Both the position numbers and the translations under genes were made by a program. Below the pieces are notes generated by a model. That model was not told the origin of the DNA. It saw nothing but the letters and a program-made list of their open reading frames with translations, and did no database searches. Of a stretch of DNA of 64,000 nucleotides, positions 43,341 through 52,353 are shown piece after piece (position 1 is the stretch's first letter; the number at the start of each line of letters is the position of its first letter). This stretch comes from Flavobacterium lotistagni (GTDB lineage Bacteria; Bacteroidota; Bacteroidia; Flavobacteriales; Flavobacteriaceae): the NCBI RefSeq assembly GCF_011392125.1, contig NZ_JAAJBU010000004.1, positions 1-64,000 of the forward strand, in the 5' to 3' direction.

Positions 43341-45215
43341 ATGAAATCAAATCATATTATTTTGACGTTTAAAACTTTGGCATTCTCGGTGTGGCTCTTT
43401 GTGGGCTTGAGTTGCGAAAACGACCCAAAGGATTTTCAACAAGCCACTTACTCAAAAAATCCAGAAGTTTTCATCGATGGGTTTAGCCCGACTCTGGGTT
43501 ATGGGGCCTTCTCGGGCTCAGTGCTCACGGCTTTTCAAGTAGATAATGAGGTTACTTACAACAATTCAGCGGCTTCAATGCGCTTTGATGTTCCCAGCGT
43601 GAATGACCCTGATGGAACCTATGCTGGCGGTGTATTTCTTACTTCAGTTCCCAGAGATTTATCGGGCTATGATGCGCTCACTTTTTGGGCTAAGGCAACC
43701 AAAACGGCAAGTTTGGATGTAGTGGGTTTCGGAAATGATTTTGGCCTTAACAAATACCAAGCTTCGATTAACGGTTTGAATATTAATACGACTTGGAAAA
43801 AGTATATTATTCCGCTTCCAGATGCTTCAAAGTTGAAAGCTGAGAAAGGCATGTTACTGGTGTCGGAAGGTCCAGAAAATGGGGCAGGTTATTCTTTTTG
43901 GCTCGATGATGTGAAGTTTGAGAAACTCGGAACTCTGGCACATGGACAAGCTTCTATTTTTGCCGGCGACAACAAAACTGAAACTTCTTTCAATGGCGTA
44001 CAAACCAATATTAGTGGGATTCAGTATGTAGTGAATTTGCCTAATGGAATCAATCAATCGATGTCGATTTCTTCGAGTTATCTTGATTTTGTTTCTTCTA
44101 ATCCGGCAGTGGCTACAGTAGATGCTTCAGGGGTCATTTCCACCCTTGGTCAAGGAACAACAGTAATCACTGCTAGTTTGGGTAGTGAAAGTGCTGCGGG
44201 TTCGTTGACGCTAAATTCTTTTGGAACTTTTGTCAATGCGCCTCTACCAACTAGAGATCCTTCAACGGTAAAGTCAATTTTCAGTAATGCTTACACCAAT
44301 GTTCCAGTTAAATACTATAATGGATATTACGAGCCATATCAAACCACGCGTTCTGCGGATTTTACAGTTGGTGGTGATGATGTTTTAAATTACACCAATT
44401 TTAATTTTGTCGGTATTGAGTTTAGCGAGCCTACTATTGATGGATCGAATTTATCACATTTACATGTAGACTTGTTTATGCCTAATCCGATAGTAGCCGG
44501 AACCACTTTCAAAGTCAATTTGGTCGATTTTGGAGCCAATGCAGCTTTTGGCGGTGGCGATGATACCAATCATGTTACCACTTTTTCACCACCAACGATT
44601 GTATCTCAAAATTGGATTAGCTTGAATATTCCGTTGTCGAGTATGACAGGTTTGGCCAGTAAAGCCCATTTGGCTCAGATTATTTTTGAGGGTACCAACA
44701 TCCCCAATTTCTATGCGGATAATATTTATTTTTATAATGATGGTAGCGTTATTCCGGCAACACCCACTGTGGCCGCACCTACACCAACGACTCCGGCAGC
44801 CAACGTGATTTCAATCTTTAGTAACGCATACACTAACGTAGCGGGTTCCGATTACAACCCTAATTGGGGTCAAGCTACCGTGACTACACAAGTGAACATC
44901 GCAGGGAATACTACTCTAAAATATGCCGGACTCAACTATCAAGGATTGCAATTTGGAACTCCACAAAATGTCACTTCTAAAAACTTTTTGCATCTGGATT
45001 ATTATACCGCCAATTCTACCAGTCTTAAAGTATATCTCATCAGTCCTGGACCGGTAGAAAAAGCTGTGGTATTAACGGTTCCAACCACCGGTGGCTGGCG
45101 TAGTATTGATATTCCTTTGACTTCATTTTCGCCTGTAAATCTGAGTAATTTGATTCAAATGAAATTTGACGGCAACGGTACCATTTTTCTAGATAACATT
45201 TATTTCCGTGACTAG
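43341..45215 (+). CDS. Modular glycan-binding lipoprotein (CBM-like, Big_2 and two locus-specific modules)
   Basis: This 624-residue lipoprotein has lipobox LSCENDPKD near residue 27. Its parts are: an N-terminal jelly roll (about residues 35-195, with RDLSGYDALTFWAK and FWLDDVKFEKL); a Big_2 Ig-like domain (about 215-290, SSNPAVATVDASGVIST and GTTVITASLGS); and two C-terminal modules (about 305-470 and 475-624) that resemble those of the T9SS protein at 34602, sharing SIFSNAYTNV, VDFGANAAFGGGDDT and the linker PTVAAPTPTTPAANVIS. No catalytic motif is seen. It may do the job of a SusE/SusF-like surface glycan-binding protein. It sits between the barrel fusion and GH16. Confidence 0.82.
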   Translation: MKSNHIILTFKTLAFSVWLFVGLSCENDPKDFQQATYSKNPEVFIDGFSPTLGYGAFSGSVLTAFQVDNEVTYNNSAASMRFDVPSVNDPDGTYAGGVFLTSVPRDLSGYDALTFWAKATKTASLDVVGFGNDFGLNKYQASINGLNINTTWKKYIIPLPDASKLKAEKGMLLVSEGPENGAGYSFWLDDVKFEKLGTLAHGQASIFAGDNKTETSFNGVQTNISGIQYVVNLPNGINQSMSISSSYLDFVSSNPAVATVDASGVISTLGQGTTVITASLGSESAAGSLTLNSFGTFVNAPLPTRDPSTVKSIFSNAYTNVPVKYYNGYYEPYQTTRSADFTVGGDDVLNYTNFNFVGIEFSEPTIDGSNLSHLHVDLFMPNPIVAGTTFKVNLVDFGANAAFGGGDDTNHVTTFSPPTIVSQNWISLNIPLSSMTGLASKAHLAQIIFEGTNIPNFYADNIYFYNDGSVIPATPTVAAPTPTTPAANVISIFSNAYTNVAGSDYNPNWGQATVTTQVNIAGNTTLKYAGLNYQGLQFGTPQNVTSKNFLHLDYYTANSTSLKVYLISPGPVEKAVVLTVPTTGGWRSIDIPLTSFSPVNLSNLIQMKFDGNGTIFLDNIYFRD

Positions 45216-45251
45216 TAACTCTTGTATTTGATCCCATCAACAATCAATCTT

Positions 45252-46061
45252 ATGAAAAAAATATTTCTTTTCTCAATAGTTGCCCTAAGTATGACAGGGT
45301 GCAATTCAGACGACAAAGGCCAACAAATTGACAGTCGCAATTGGCAACTGGTCTGGAGTGACGAATTCGATGGTGCTTCCGGCGATTTGCCAGATGCATC
45401 CAAATGGGGTTTTGATCTCGGAACCGGAGCCAACGGCTGGGGCAATCAAGAATTGCAGCATTACACCAATCGTCCGCAGAATATTGCGCTGGATGGTGCT
45501 GGAAATTTAGTGATTACCGCTTTGAAAGAAAATTATCAATCCTCACAATACACCTCGGCACGCATCAAAACCCAAAATTTATTTTCACAAGCTTACGGCC
45601 GTTTTGAAGCCCGTTTGATTAGCCCTTATGGTCAAGGCATTTGGCCGGCGTTCTGGCTTTTGGGAGCTAATATCGATACCGTTTCCTGGCCGGCTTGTGG
45701 TGAAATTGATGTGATGGAAATTAAAGGCCAGCAACCCAGTATTGTTAACGGAACCATTCACGGCCCGGGTTATTCAGGCGCGAATGCTATTTCGGGTCGC
45801 TATGCATTGCAATACGATCGTTTCGATAAGGGCTATCACTTATTTGCCATTGAATGGGATGCGGATAAAATCGACTTTTTTGTTGATGGTTATTTGTACC
45901 AGCGAATTGAAAAATCAGATGTTCCCGGAGAATGGGTTTATGACCATCCGTTTTTTATGATATTGAATGTTGCTGTTGGCGGCAATTATTTAGGTAATCC
46001 GACCAATGATACGCCTTTCCCGCAAAAAATGACCATCGATTACGTTCGTGTTTATCGATAA
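45252..46061 (+). CDS. GH16 endo-beta-1,3-glucanase (laminarinase) lipoprotein
   Basis: This 269-residue lipoprotein starts at the ATG of MKKIFLFSIVALSMTGC. A longer TTG-started frame at 45222 is rejected. Acidic residues follow the lipid Cys (CNSDDKG), which fits the surface-export signal described for Bacteroidota lipoproteins. The GH16 jelly roll has WSDEFDG, WGNQELQHYT, RFEARLISPYGQGIWPAFWLLG, the catalytic GEIDVMEIKG (E151 nucleophile, E156 acid/base, D153 between) and HPFFMILNVAVGGNYLG. The pattern is that of the laminarinase subfamily, cleaving internal beta-1,3 bonds. It probably makes the first cut at the cell surface. Confidence 0.93.
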   Translation: MKKIFLFSIVALSMTGCNSDDKGQQIDSRNWQLVWSDEFDGASGDLPDASKWGFDLGTGANGWGNQELQHYTNRPQNIALDGAGNLVITALKENYQSSQYTSARIKTQNLFSQAYGRFEARLISPYGQGIWPAFWLLGANIDTVSWPACGEIDVMEIKGQQPSIVNGTIHGPGYSGANAISGRYALQYDRFDKGYHLFAIEWDADKIDFFVDGYLYQRIEKSDVPGEWVYDHPFFMILNVAVGGNYLGNPTNDTPFPQKMTIDYVRVYR

Positions 46062-46100
46062 GTAAATCCTACCCCTAAAACTATTTTCTAGCAGCCACCA

Positions 46101-49100
46101 ATGAGTTCATTTCAAAATCAGATTCAGCAGCCCAACTCTAGCACAGTGAATGACGACCACCGTTTGCAAAAGGTTGATATTGACGGACAGCCATTTTATA
46201 AAATTTCCGGTTCCGATCAGATGCACCCTTTTTTTATGAGTATCGTCAGCGATTCGAATCATTGGTTGTTTATTTCCAGCAACGGAGGTTTGAGCGCCGG
46301 CAGAAAGAATGCTGATTTTGCATTGTTTCCGTATTATACCGATGATAAAATCGGTGAATTTGCTGATATTACCGGAAGTAAAACCATTTTCCAAGTTCAA
46401 ACCCAACAGCGCACTTATCTTTGGGAACCTTTCTCCGAACGATTCAACGATTCATATCAGCTCAGCAGAAACCTTTATAAAAGTGCTTTAGGGCATTCTA
46501 TTATTTTTGAAGAGATTTTCCATGATTGTGGATTGATATTTCGTTACCAATGGAACACGAGTCATCGGTTTGGTTTTGTGAGAACAGCTACACTAAGCAA
46601 TCAATCGGAACAAGATTATCTCATTTCGGTTTTAGATGGGATTCAGAACCTGATGCCTTATGGGGTAAGCTCCGATTTGCAAACCAGTACCAGTAATTTA
46701 GTGGATGCCTACAAACGAAGCGAACTCCATTCCGAGAGTGGAATTAGTATTTATGCACTTAGTGCCATGATTGTTGACAAAGCCGAACCTAGTGAAGCCT
46801 TGAAAGCCAATGTCGCCTGGTCATTGGGATTCGATCATCCTTTGCATTTGCTTTCTTCGTTACAATTGAACGCTTTTCGGAAAAAACAGGCTTTGCTGCC
46901 GGAAGAAGATATTAAAGGAGAAAAAGGCGCTTATTTCATTCACACTAACTTGGCGCTAAAATCCAATGACAATAAAACTTGGCAAATCATCGCCAATGTC
47001 AATCAAAACCAGTCTCAGATTGTTGAATTGGCCGAACAACTACAAAATCCGGATGATCTTCAGCAACTCGTCCAATCCGATATAGAAAAAGGAAGGCAAA
47101 ATCTCTTATCACTCAATGCCGCAGCCGATGGGTTGCAATATACCGCTGATCATTTCAAAGACACCCGCCATTTTTCAAATGTGTTGTTCAATATCATGCG
47201 CGGTGGAATTTTTGATTGCAATTACCAAATTGATAAACAAGATTTTGTGGGTTATTTAACCAAGGCCAATCGAATGGTCGTGCAAAGTCACCCAGATTTT
47301 ATCGCTTCATTCCCTACAGTATTCTCTTTAGACGAGCTTCAACAACAACTTCAAAACATTGAAAGTCCAGATTTGTTTCGGTTGGCCACGGAATATTTAC
47401 CTCTTAAATTCAGTCGCCGCCACGGAGATCCCAGCCGGCCATGGAACAAGTTTTCCATCAATACCCAAAGTGAAAAGGATGGTTCTAAAATTCTAGATTA
47501 TCAAGGCAATTGGCGCGACATTTTTCAGAATTGGGAAGCCTTGGCGCTTGCCTATCCAAAGTTCATCACAGGCATGATTCACAAATTTCTAAATGCCACC
47601 ACTTTTGACGGATACAATCCGTATCGCGTGACTAAAGACGGCTTTGATTGGGAAACTATAGAACCCGATAATCCATGGTCCTATATCGGATATTGGGGCG
47701 ACCATCAAGTGATTTATTTGCTGAAGTTTCTTGAGTTTTCAGAGAAGTATTTTCCGGGAAAGTTGGCCTCTTTTTTCGATGAAGATTGTTTTGTATATGC
47801 TGCAGTTCCGTATACCATCAAAGCCTACGAAGAAATCCTGAGAGATCCCAAAAACACGATTGATTACAACCATACTTGGGAGAAGAAAATTCAACAGCGA
47901 AAACAAGAATTAGGAGCAGATGGTGCACTGTTATTTGGAGATGACCAGCAAATTTATCATGTAAACTTTATCGAAAAAATCCTGGCGATGCTGCTGGCGA
48001 AAATGGCAAATTTTATTCCTGAAGCCGGCATTTGGATGAATACCCAGCGCCCGGAATGGAACGATGCCAATAATGCTTTGGTAGGTAATGGCGTGTCGAT
48101 GGTTACGCTTTCGTATCTGCACCGATTTTTGAAATTCTTCCAAGATTTGTTAGAGCATTCCGATCTCGAGCAATGTAAAATTTCCAGTGAAATGGTTGAG
48201 TTTTATCATGCCATTCGAGGTCAGTTAGAACATTTCAGTCCACTACTTCAAGGTACGATTTCGGATCGCGATAGGAAAAAAATCGCAGATGCTTTGGGTC
48301 AAGCAGCTTCAGATTACAGGCAGCATGTTTACCAAAGCGGATTTTGGGGCAAGAAAAGAACGATTTCCATTAGCGGTTTGAAGAATTTTGTTTCGGTGAG
48401 TTTGCAGTTTATCGAACATACTTTGCAAGCGAACAAACGTTCAGATGAGTTGTACCATGCCTACAATTTGATTTCGATTCAGAGTGATACCATTGAAATT
48501 TCTTATTTGCCAGAAATGCTAGAAGGGCAGGTGGCTATTTTAAGTTCTGGTTTTTTAAAAGGTCAAGACACATTAGATATTCTTGATGCGATGCGCCAAA
48601 GTGCTTTGTATCGAGCAGATCAGAACAGTTATATTTTGTATCCCAACAAGGCTTTACCAAAATTTCTGGAAAAAAATCTGATTCCTAAAAATAAAGTGGA
48701 AGCATCCGCACTTTTGGTCAAGTTGCTTCGCGATGCCAATACCGAATTGATTCAGCAAGACCTTCACGGCGATTGTCATTTTAATGGTGATTTTCGTAAT
48801 GCCGATGATCTCAAACAAATACTTCGTGAATTAGGACAGCGTCCAGAATACCACCAAATGGTCGCACAAGAAGCTCAGCAGGTGTTGCAGATTTTTGAAG
48901 ACGTTTTTAATCACAAAGCATTTACCGGACGTTCAGGCACTTTTTTCGCCTACGAAGGACTGGGTTCAATATATTGGCACATGGTTTCTAAGTTGCATTT
49001 AGCTGTGCAGGAATCTATTTTTAATGCCATACAAAATCAAGAAGATGCGGTTATAATAGACCGCTTGTTGAGTCATTATCAGCAAATTGGTCAGGGCATC

Positions 49101-49577
49101 GGAATTCATAAATCGCCGCGTGAATATGGTGCTTTTCCGACAGATCCTTATTCGCATACACCACTGCATCGTGGCGCGCAACAACCCGGAATGACAGGTC
49201 AGGTCAAAGAGGATATTCTCACCAGAATGGGCGAGTTGGGCATAGCGGTTTTTGAAGGTAGGTTGCAATTTAACCCCAAAATTCTATTCGCGTCTGAATT
49301 TCTAACCCAAGAAAAAACAGCACATTTCATCTTACCCAATGGCACGCCGAAAAGTATTGTTTTGTCAAAGGGCAGTATCGCATTCTCGGTAGCTCAGGTT
49401 CCGGTAGTTTATCAAAAAGGGTCGAACGCACAAATCCGGTTACAATTCATTGCGGGCAAAACTGTCACTGTTTCTGGATTTGTTTTAGATGAAGTTATCA
49501 GTGAGAAAATATTTTCTAGAGAATCTGATATTGAGTTGATTACTGTTGAAATAAAAGAAGAAGATTTAAGAAAATGA
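46101..49577 (+). CDS. GH149-like beta-1,3-glucan phosphorylase (clan with GH94)
   Basis: This 1158-residue protein has no signal peptide, so it is cytoplasmic. The phosphorylase-type (alpha/alpha)6 barrel motifs are visible: GYWGDHQ at residues 531-536 in the substrate site and PEWNDANNALVG with the probable catalytic D655, equivalent to the WND Asp of GH94 phosphorylases. The length (about 1150) exceeds GH94 cellobiose phosphorylases (about 800) and matches GH149, which releases glucose-1-phosphate from beta-1,3-oligoglucosides and is known to sit beside GH16/GH17/GH30 genes in Bacteroidota; GH161 is the alternative. Its stop overlaps the next start by four bases (ATGA), implying coupled translation. 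Confidence 0.8.
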   Translation: MSSFQNQIQQPNSSTVNDDHRLQKVDIDGQPFYKISGSDQMHPFFMSIVSDSNHWLFISSNGGLSAGRKNADFALFPYYTDDKIGEFADITGSKTIFQVQTQQRTYLWEPFSERFNDSYQLSRNLYKSALGHSIIFEEIFHDCGLIFRYQWNTSHRFGFVRTATLSNQSEQDYLISVLDGIQNLMPYGVSSDLQTSTSNLVDAYKRSELHSESGISIYALSAMIVDKAEPSEALKANVAWSLGFDHPLHLLSSLQLNAFRKKQALLPEEDIKGEKGAYFIHTNLALKSNDNKTWQIIANVNQNQSQIVELAEQLQNPDDLQQLVQSDIEKGRQNLLSLNAAADGLQYTADHFKDTRHFSNVLFNIMRGGIFDCNYQIDKQDFVGYLTKANRMVVQSHPDFIASFPTVFSLDELQQQLQNIESPDLFRLATEYLPLKFSRRHGDPSRPWNKFSINTQSEKDGSKILDYQGNWRDIFQNWEALALAYPKFITGMIHKFLNATTFDGYNPYRVTKDGFDWETIEPDNPWSYIGYWGDHQVIYLLKFLEFSEKYFPGKLASFFDEDCFVYAAVPYTIKAYEEILRDPKNTIDYNHTWEKKIQQRKQELGADGALLFGDDQQIYHVNFIEKILAMLLAKMANFIPEAGIWMNTQRPEWNDANNALVGNGVSMVTLSYLHRFLKFFQDLLEHSDLEQCKISSEMVEFYHAIRGQLEHFSPLLQGTISDRDRKKIADALGQAASDYRQHVYQSGFWGKKRTISISGLKNFVSVSLQFIEHTLQANKRSDELYHAYNLISIQSDTIEISYLPEMLEGQVAILSSGFLKGQDTLDILDAMRQSALYRADQNSYILYPNKALPKFLEKNLIPKNKVEASALLVKLLRDANTELIQQDLHGDCHFNGDFRNADDLKQILRELGQRPEYHQMVAQEAQQVLQIFEDVFNHKAFTGRSGTFFAYEGLGSIYWHMVSKLHLAVQESIFNAIQNQEDAVIIDRLLSHYQQIGQGIGIHKSPREYGAFPTDPYSHTPLHRGAQQPGMTGQVKEDILTRMGELGIAVFEGRLQFNPKILFASEFLTQEKTAHFILPNGTPKSIVLSKGSIAFSVAQVPVVYQKGSNAQIRLQFIAGKTVTVSGFVLDEVISEKIFSRESDIELITVEIKEEDLRK

Positions 49578-50827
49578 AACGATGGGCAAGCTTTTTATTT
49601 TTCACGCTAATTGCTTGTCAACATCAAGTCATACAAACTCATGATTCTAAGCCAATGACCGCAGCCCAACTATTAGGAAATCCGGAGTATCAAGCCATTT
49701 GCTATGGTGGTTATCGCACCAAGTCGCGTACTGACGAACCTACTTTGGCCGAAATTAAGGAAGATTTGTTATTGCTAGAAGCCATGCAGATCAAAATGTT
49801 GCGAACTTATAATGTTCACCTTCAAGAAGCTTCAAATGTTCTGAAAGCAATTACTGAGTTAAAAAAGGAAAAGCCAAACTTCGAAATGTATGTCATGTTG
49901 GGCGCATGGATAGATTGCGAAAATGCCTGGACTGATGCGGTACCCAATCACGAAAAAGAAAGTCTGCGAAATATAGTAGAGATTAAAGAGGCAGTAAGGC
50001 TTGCCAATGCGTATCCAGAGCTTGTCAAGATTATTGCAGTTGGCAACGAGGCCATGGTGAAATGGGCTACGAATTATTATGTTCAACCACGGGTTATCCT
50101 GAAATGGGTCAATCATTTGCAAGATTTAAAAAAACTAGGAAAACTTCCTGAAAACCTATGGATCACCAGCTCGGATAATTTTGCTTCTTGGGGCGGCGGC
50201 GATTCGCTATATCACAACCACGATTTAGAGCAGCTTATCAAAGCGGTAGATTATATTTCCTTGCACACTTATCCGATGCATGATACCCATTATCATCCGG
50301 TATTTTGGGGCGTTTCTTCAACAGAAGCGAGTTGGTCTGACAAAGAAAAAATCGATGCTGCAATGGTTCGGGCCAAAAATTACGCCGTGAATCAGTATGA
50401 AAGTGTTGTAAGTTATATGAAATCGCTCGGTGTTGATAAACCGGTACATATCGGCGAAACCGGTTGGGCTTCACATTCCAATGAACGCTATGGCGAGACA
50501 GATTCTAAAGCGACAGATGAATATAAAGCCGCGGTTTATTATAAACTGATGCGCGAATGGAGTACTGAGCATAAAGTAAGCTGTTTCTATTTTGAAGCTT
50601 TCGATGAACAATGGAAAGACCGAGAAAATCCTGAAGGTTCAGAGAATCATTTTGGGCTAATCAATTTAAATTCTCAGGCCAAATATATGCTTTGGAAACA
50701 TGTCGATGCCGGCGTTTTTAAAGGGCTTACCCGCAACGGAAAACCTATTACAAAAACATATAACGGAGATGAGCAATTGCTTTGGCAAGCAGTCATGCCA
50801 ATTTCTAAATTAATTGAAACTAAGTAA
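49574..50827 (+). CDS. GH17 beta-1,3-glucanase/transglucosylase-type lipoprotein
   Basis: This 417-residue protein has lipobox FTLIAC (Cys at about residue 15) followed by QHQV, without the acidic export signal, so it probably faces the periplasm. The GH17 TIM barrel shows ICYGGYR, the acid/base VGNEAM (E159), DYISLHTYPM and the nucleophile IGETGWAS (E295), with FYFEAFDEQWKD at the C-terminal end. GH17 enzymes cleave or rearrange beta-1,3-glucans. Start and stop junctions (ATGA with the phosphorylase, TAATG with the GH30) show tight translational coupling on both sides. Confidence 0.9.
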   Translation: MKRWASFLFFTLIACQHQVIQTHDSKPMTAAQLLGNPEYQAICYGGYRTKSRTDEPTLAEIKEDLLLLEAMQIKMLRTYNVHLQEASNVLKAITELKKEKPNFEMYVMLGAWIDCENAWTDAVPNHEKESLRNIVEIKEAVRLANAYPELVKIIAVGNEAMVKWATNYYVQPRVILKWVNHLQDLKKLGKLPENLWITSSDNFASWGGGDSLYHNHDLEQLIKAVDYISLHTYPMHDTHYHPVFWGVSSTEASWSDKEKIDAAMVRAKNYAVNQYESVVSYMKSLGVDKPVHIGETGWASHSNERYGETDSKATDEYKAAVYYKLMREWSTEHKVSCFYFEAFDEQWKDRENPEGSENHFGLINLNSQAKYMLWKHVDAGVFKGLTRNGKPITKTYNGDEQLLWQAVMPISKLIETK

Positions 50828-52341
50828 TGTCGCTCCGAGTTCGTTTCATAGGTCATTTTTACCACATATTGATAATCAGTTTTATCATGCTTTCAATGAT
50901 GCAAAATAGTTCGGCACAAAATCAACCCAATCTAACGGTATACGAGACTTCGGCCCAAGGGAATGCGTTAACGAAAATCAATCAGTTTCAATCGTTACCT
51001 AATCTGGTCGCGATTCAATTGGATGCAAAACAGCGATTTCAGACTATTACAGGTTTTGGAGGTTCTTTTACAGCTTCAACTGCCTATTTGCTCAATCGGT
51101 TAAGCGCTAAAAATCGGGAGAAAATTTTACAGGCTTATTTCGGAGAAAGCGGAGCGAATTATTCACTGACTCGCACACATATTAACTCCTGTGATTTTTC
51201 AACCCATCAGTATGCCTATGCAATGGTCAAAGACGATAGGGAATTGTCCCATTTTTCGATAGCAGAAGATCAAGCTACCCTAATTCCAATCATCCATCAA
51301 GCCCAGGCCATTTCCAAAGATGGATTCAAAATCATTGCTTCCCCATGGACTGCACCGCCTTGGATGAAAGACAACCAAAGCTGGGTCGGTGGGAAATTAC
51401 TACCCGAGTACCGCGATACATGGGCTTTATATTATTGCAAATACATCGATGCTTATCATAAAGAAGGCATTCCAATTTGGGGTTTAACGGTCATCAACGA
51501 GCCGCACGGCAACGGAAATAATTGGGAAAGCATGCTATTTACGCCCAAGGAAATGACCGAATTTGTTCAGCAATACTTAGGACCAAAACTGGTGTCGGAT
51601 GGCAAATCACAAGTAAAGATTTTAGGATACGATCAGAACCGCGCCGGTTTAAAAGAATGGGTAGATACCATGTATCAAAATGCAGCTACTTCAAAATACT
51701 TCAGCGGAACTGCCATTCATTGGTACGAAAGCACTTATGATTACTTTCCAGAAGCTCTAGATTATGCTCACCATAAATCGCCTCAGAAGCACCTTATTCA
51801 AACTGAAGCTTGTGTAGATTCTGAAATTCCGCACTGGCAAGACGACGCTTGGTATTGGAAAAAAGAGGCCACAGATTGGGGTTGGGATTGGGCTAGTGCC
51901 GAAGACAAGCATTTGCATCCGAAGTATGCTCCGGTGAATCGATATGCGACAGATATCATTGGTTGTTTGAATCATTGGGTAGATGGTTGGATTGATTGGA
52001 ACATGGTTTTAGACCAACAAGGCGGACCAAACTGGTTTAAAAACTGGTGTGTGGCGCCAGTGATTGTAAACCCTGAAACCGATGAAGTTTATTTCACACC
52101 GCTCTATTATGTAATGTCGCATTTTAGCAAATTCATTAGGCCTGGAGCAGTAAAAATTGGTTGTAAGATAGAACATTCACAACTCATGAGTACGGCCGCT
52201 CAAAATCCGGATGGAACAATTGCCTTAGTGATTTTCAACCCAACAGAAGAAATTCAAGCTTTACAGATACAGTATCAAAACTCAAAACAAAATATATCCA
52301 TTGCTGCAAAAGCCCTGCAAACAGTGGTCATTCAACCTTAA
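50827..52341 (+). CDS. GH30 beta-glucosidase / beta-1,6-glucanase
   Basis: This 504-residue protein has a signal peptide (hydrophobic stretch ILIISFIMLSMMQNSS, cleavage after SAQ). The GH30 (beta/alpha)8 barrel has QTITGFGGSFT, SPWTAPPWMKDN, the acid/base GLTVINEPHG (E225), FSGTAIHWY and the nucleophile LIQTEACVD (E327). A C-terminal beta domain closes the protein (IALVIFNPTEEIQAL to VVIQP). In laminarin loci GH30 removes beta-1,6 branches or acts on beta-1,6 glucan, and that is the likely role here. The ATG shares one base with the GH17 stop codon (TAATG). Confidence 0.92.
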   Translation: MSLRVRFIGHFYHILIISFIMLSMMQNSSAQNQPNLTVYETSAQGNALTKINQFQSLPNLVAIQLDAKQRFQTITGFGGSFTASTAYLLNRLSAKNREKILQAYFGESGANYSLTRTHINSCDFSTHQYAYAMVKDDRELSHFSIAEDQATLIPIIHQAQAISKDGFKIIASPWTAPPWMKDNQSWVGGKLLPEYRDTWALYYCKYIDAYHKEGIPIWGLTVINEPHGNGNNWESMLFTPKEMTEFVQQYLGPKLVSDGKSQVKILGYDQNRAGLKEWVDTMYQNAATSKYFSGTAIHWYESTYDYFPEALDYAHHKSPQKHLIQTEACVDSEIPHWQDDAWYWKKEATDWGWDWASAEDKHLHPKYAPVNRYATDIIGCLNHWVDGWIDWNMVLDQQGGPNWFKNWCVAPVIVNPETDEVYFTPLYYVMSHFSKFIRPGAVKIGCKIEHSQLMSTAAQNPDGTIALVIFNPTEEIQALQIQYQNSKQNISIAAKALQTVVIQP

Positions 52342-52353
52342 AGTAATAGTATT

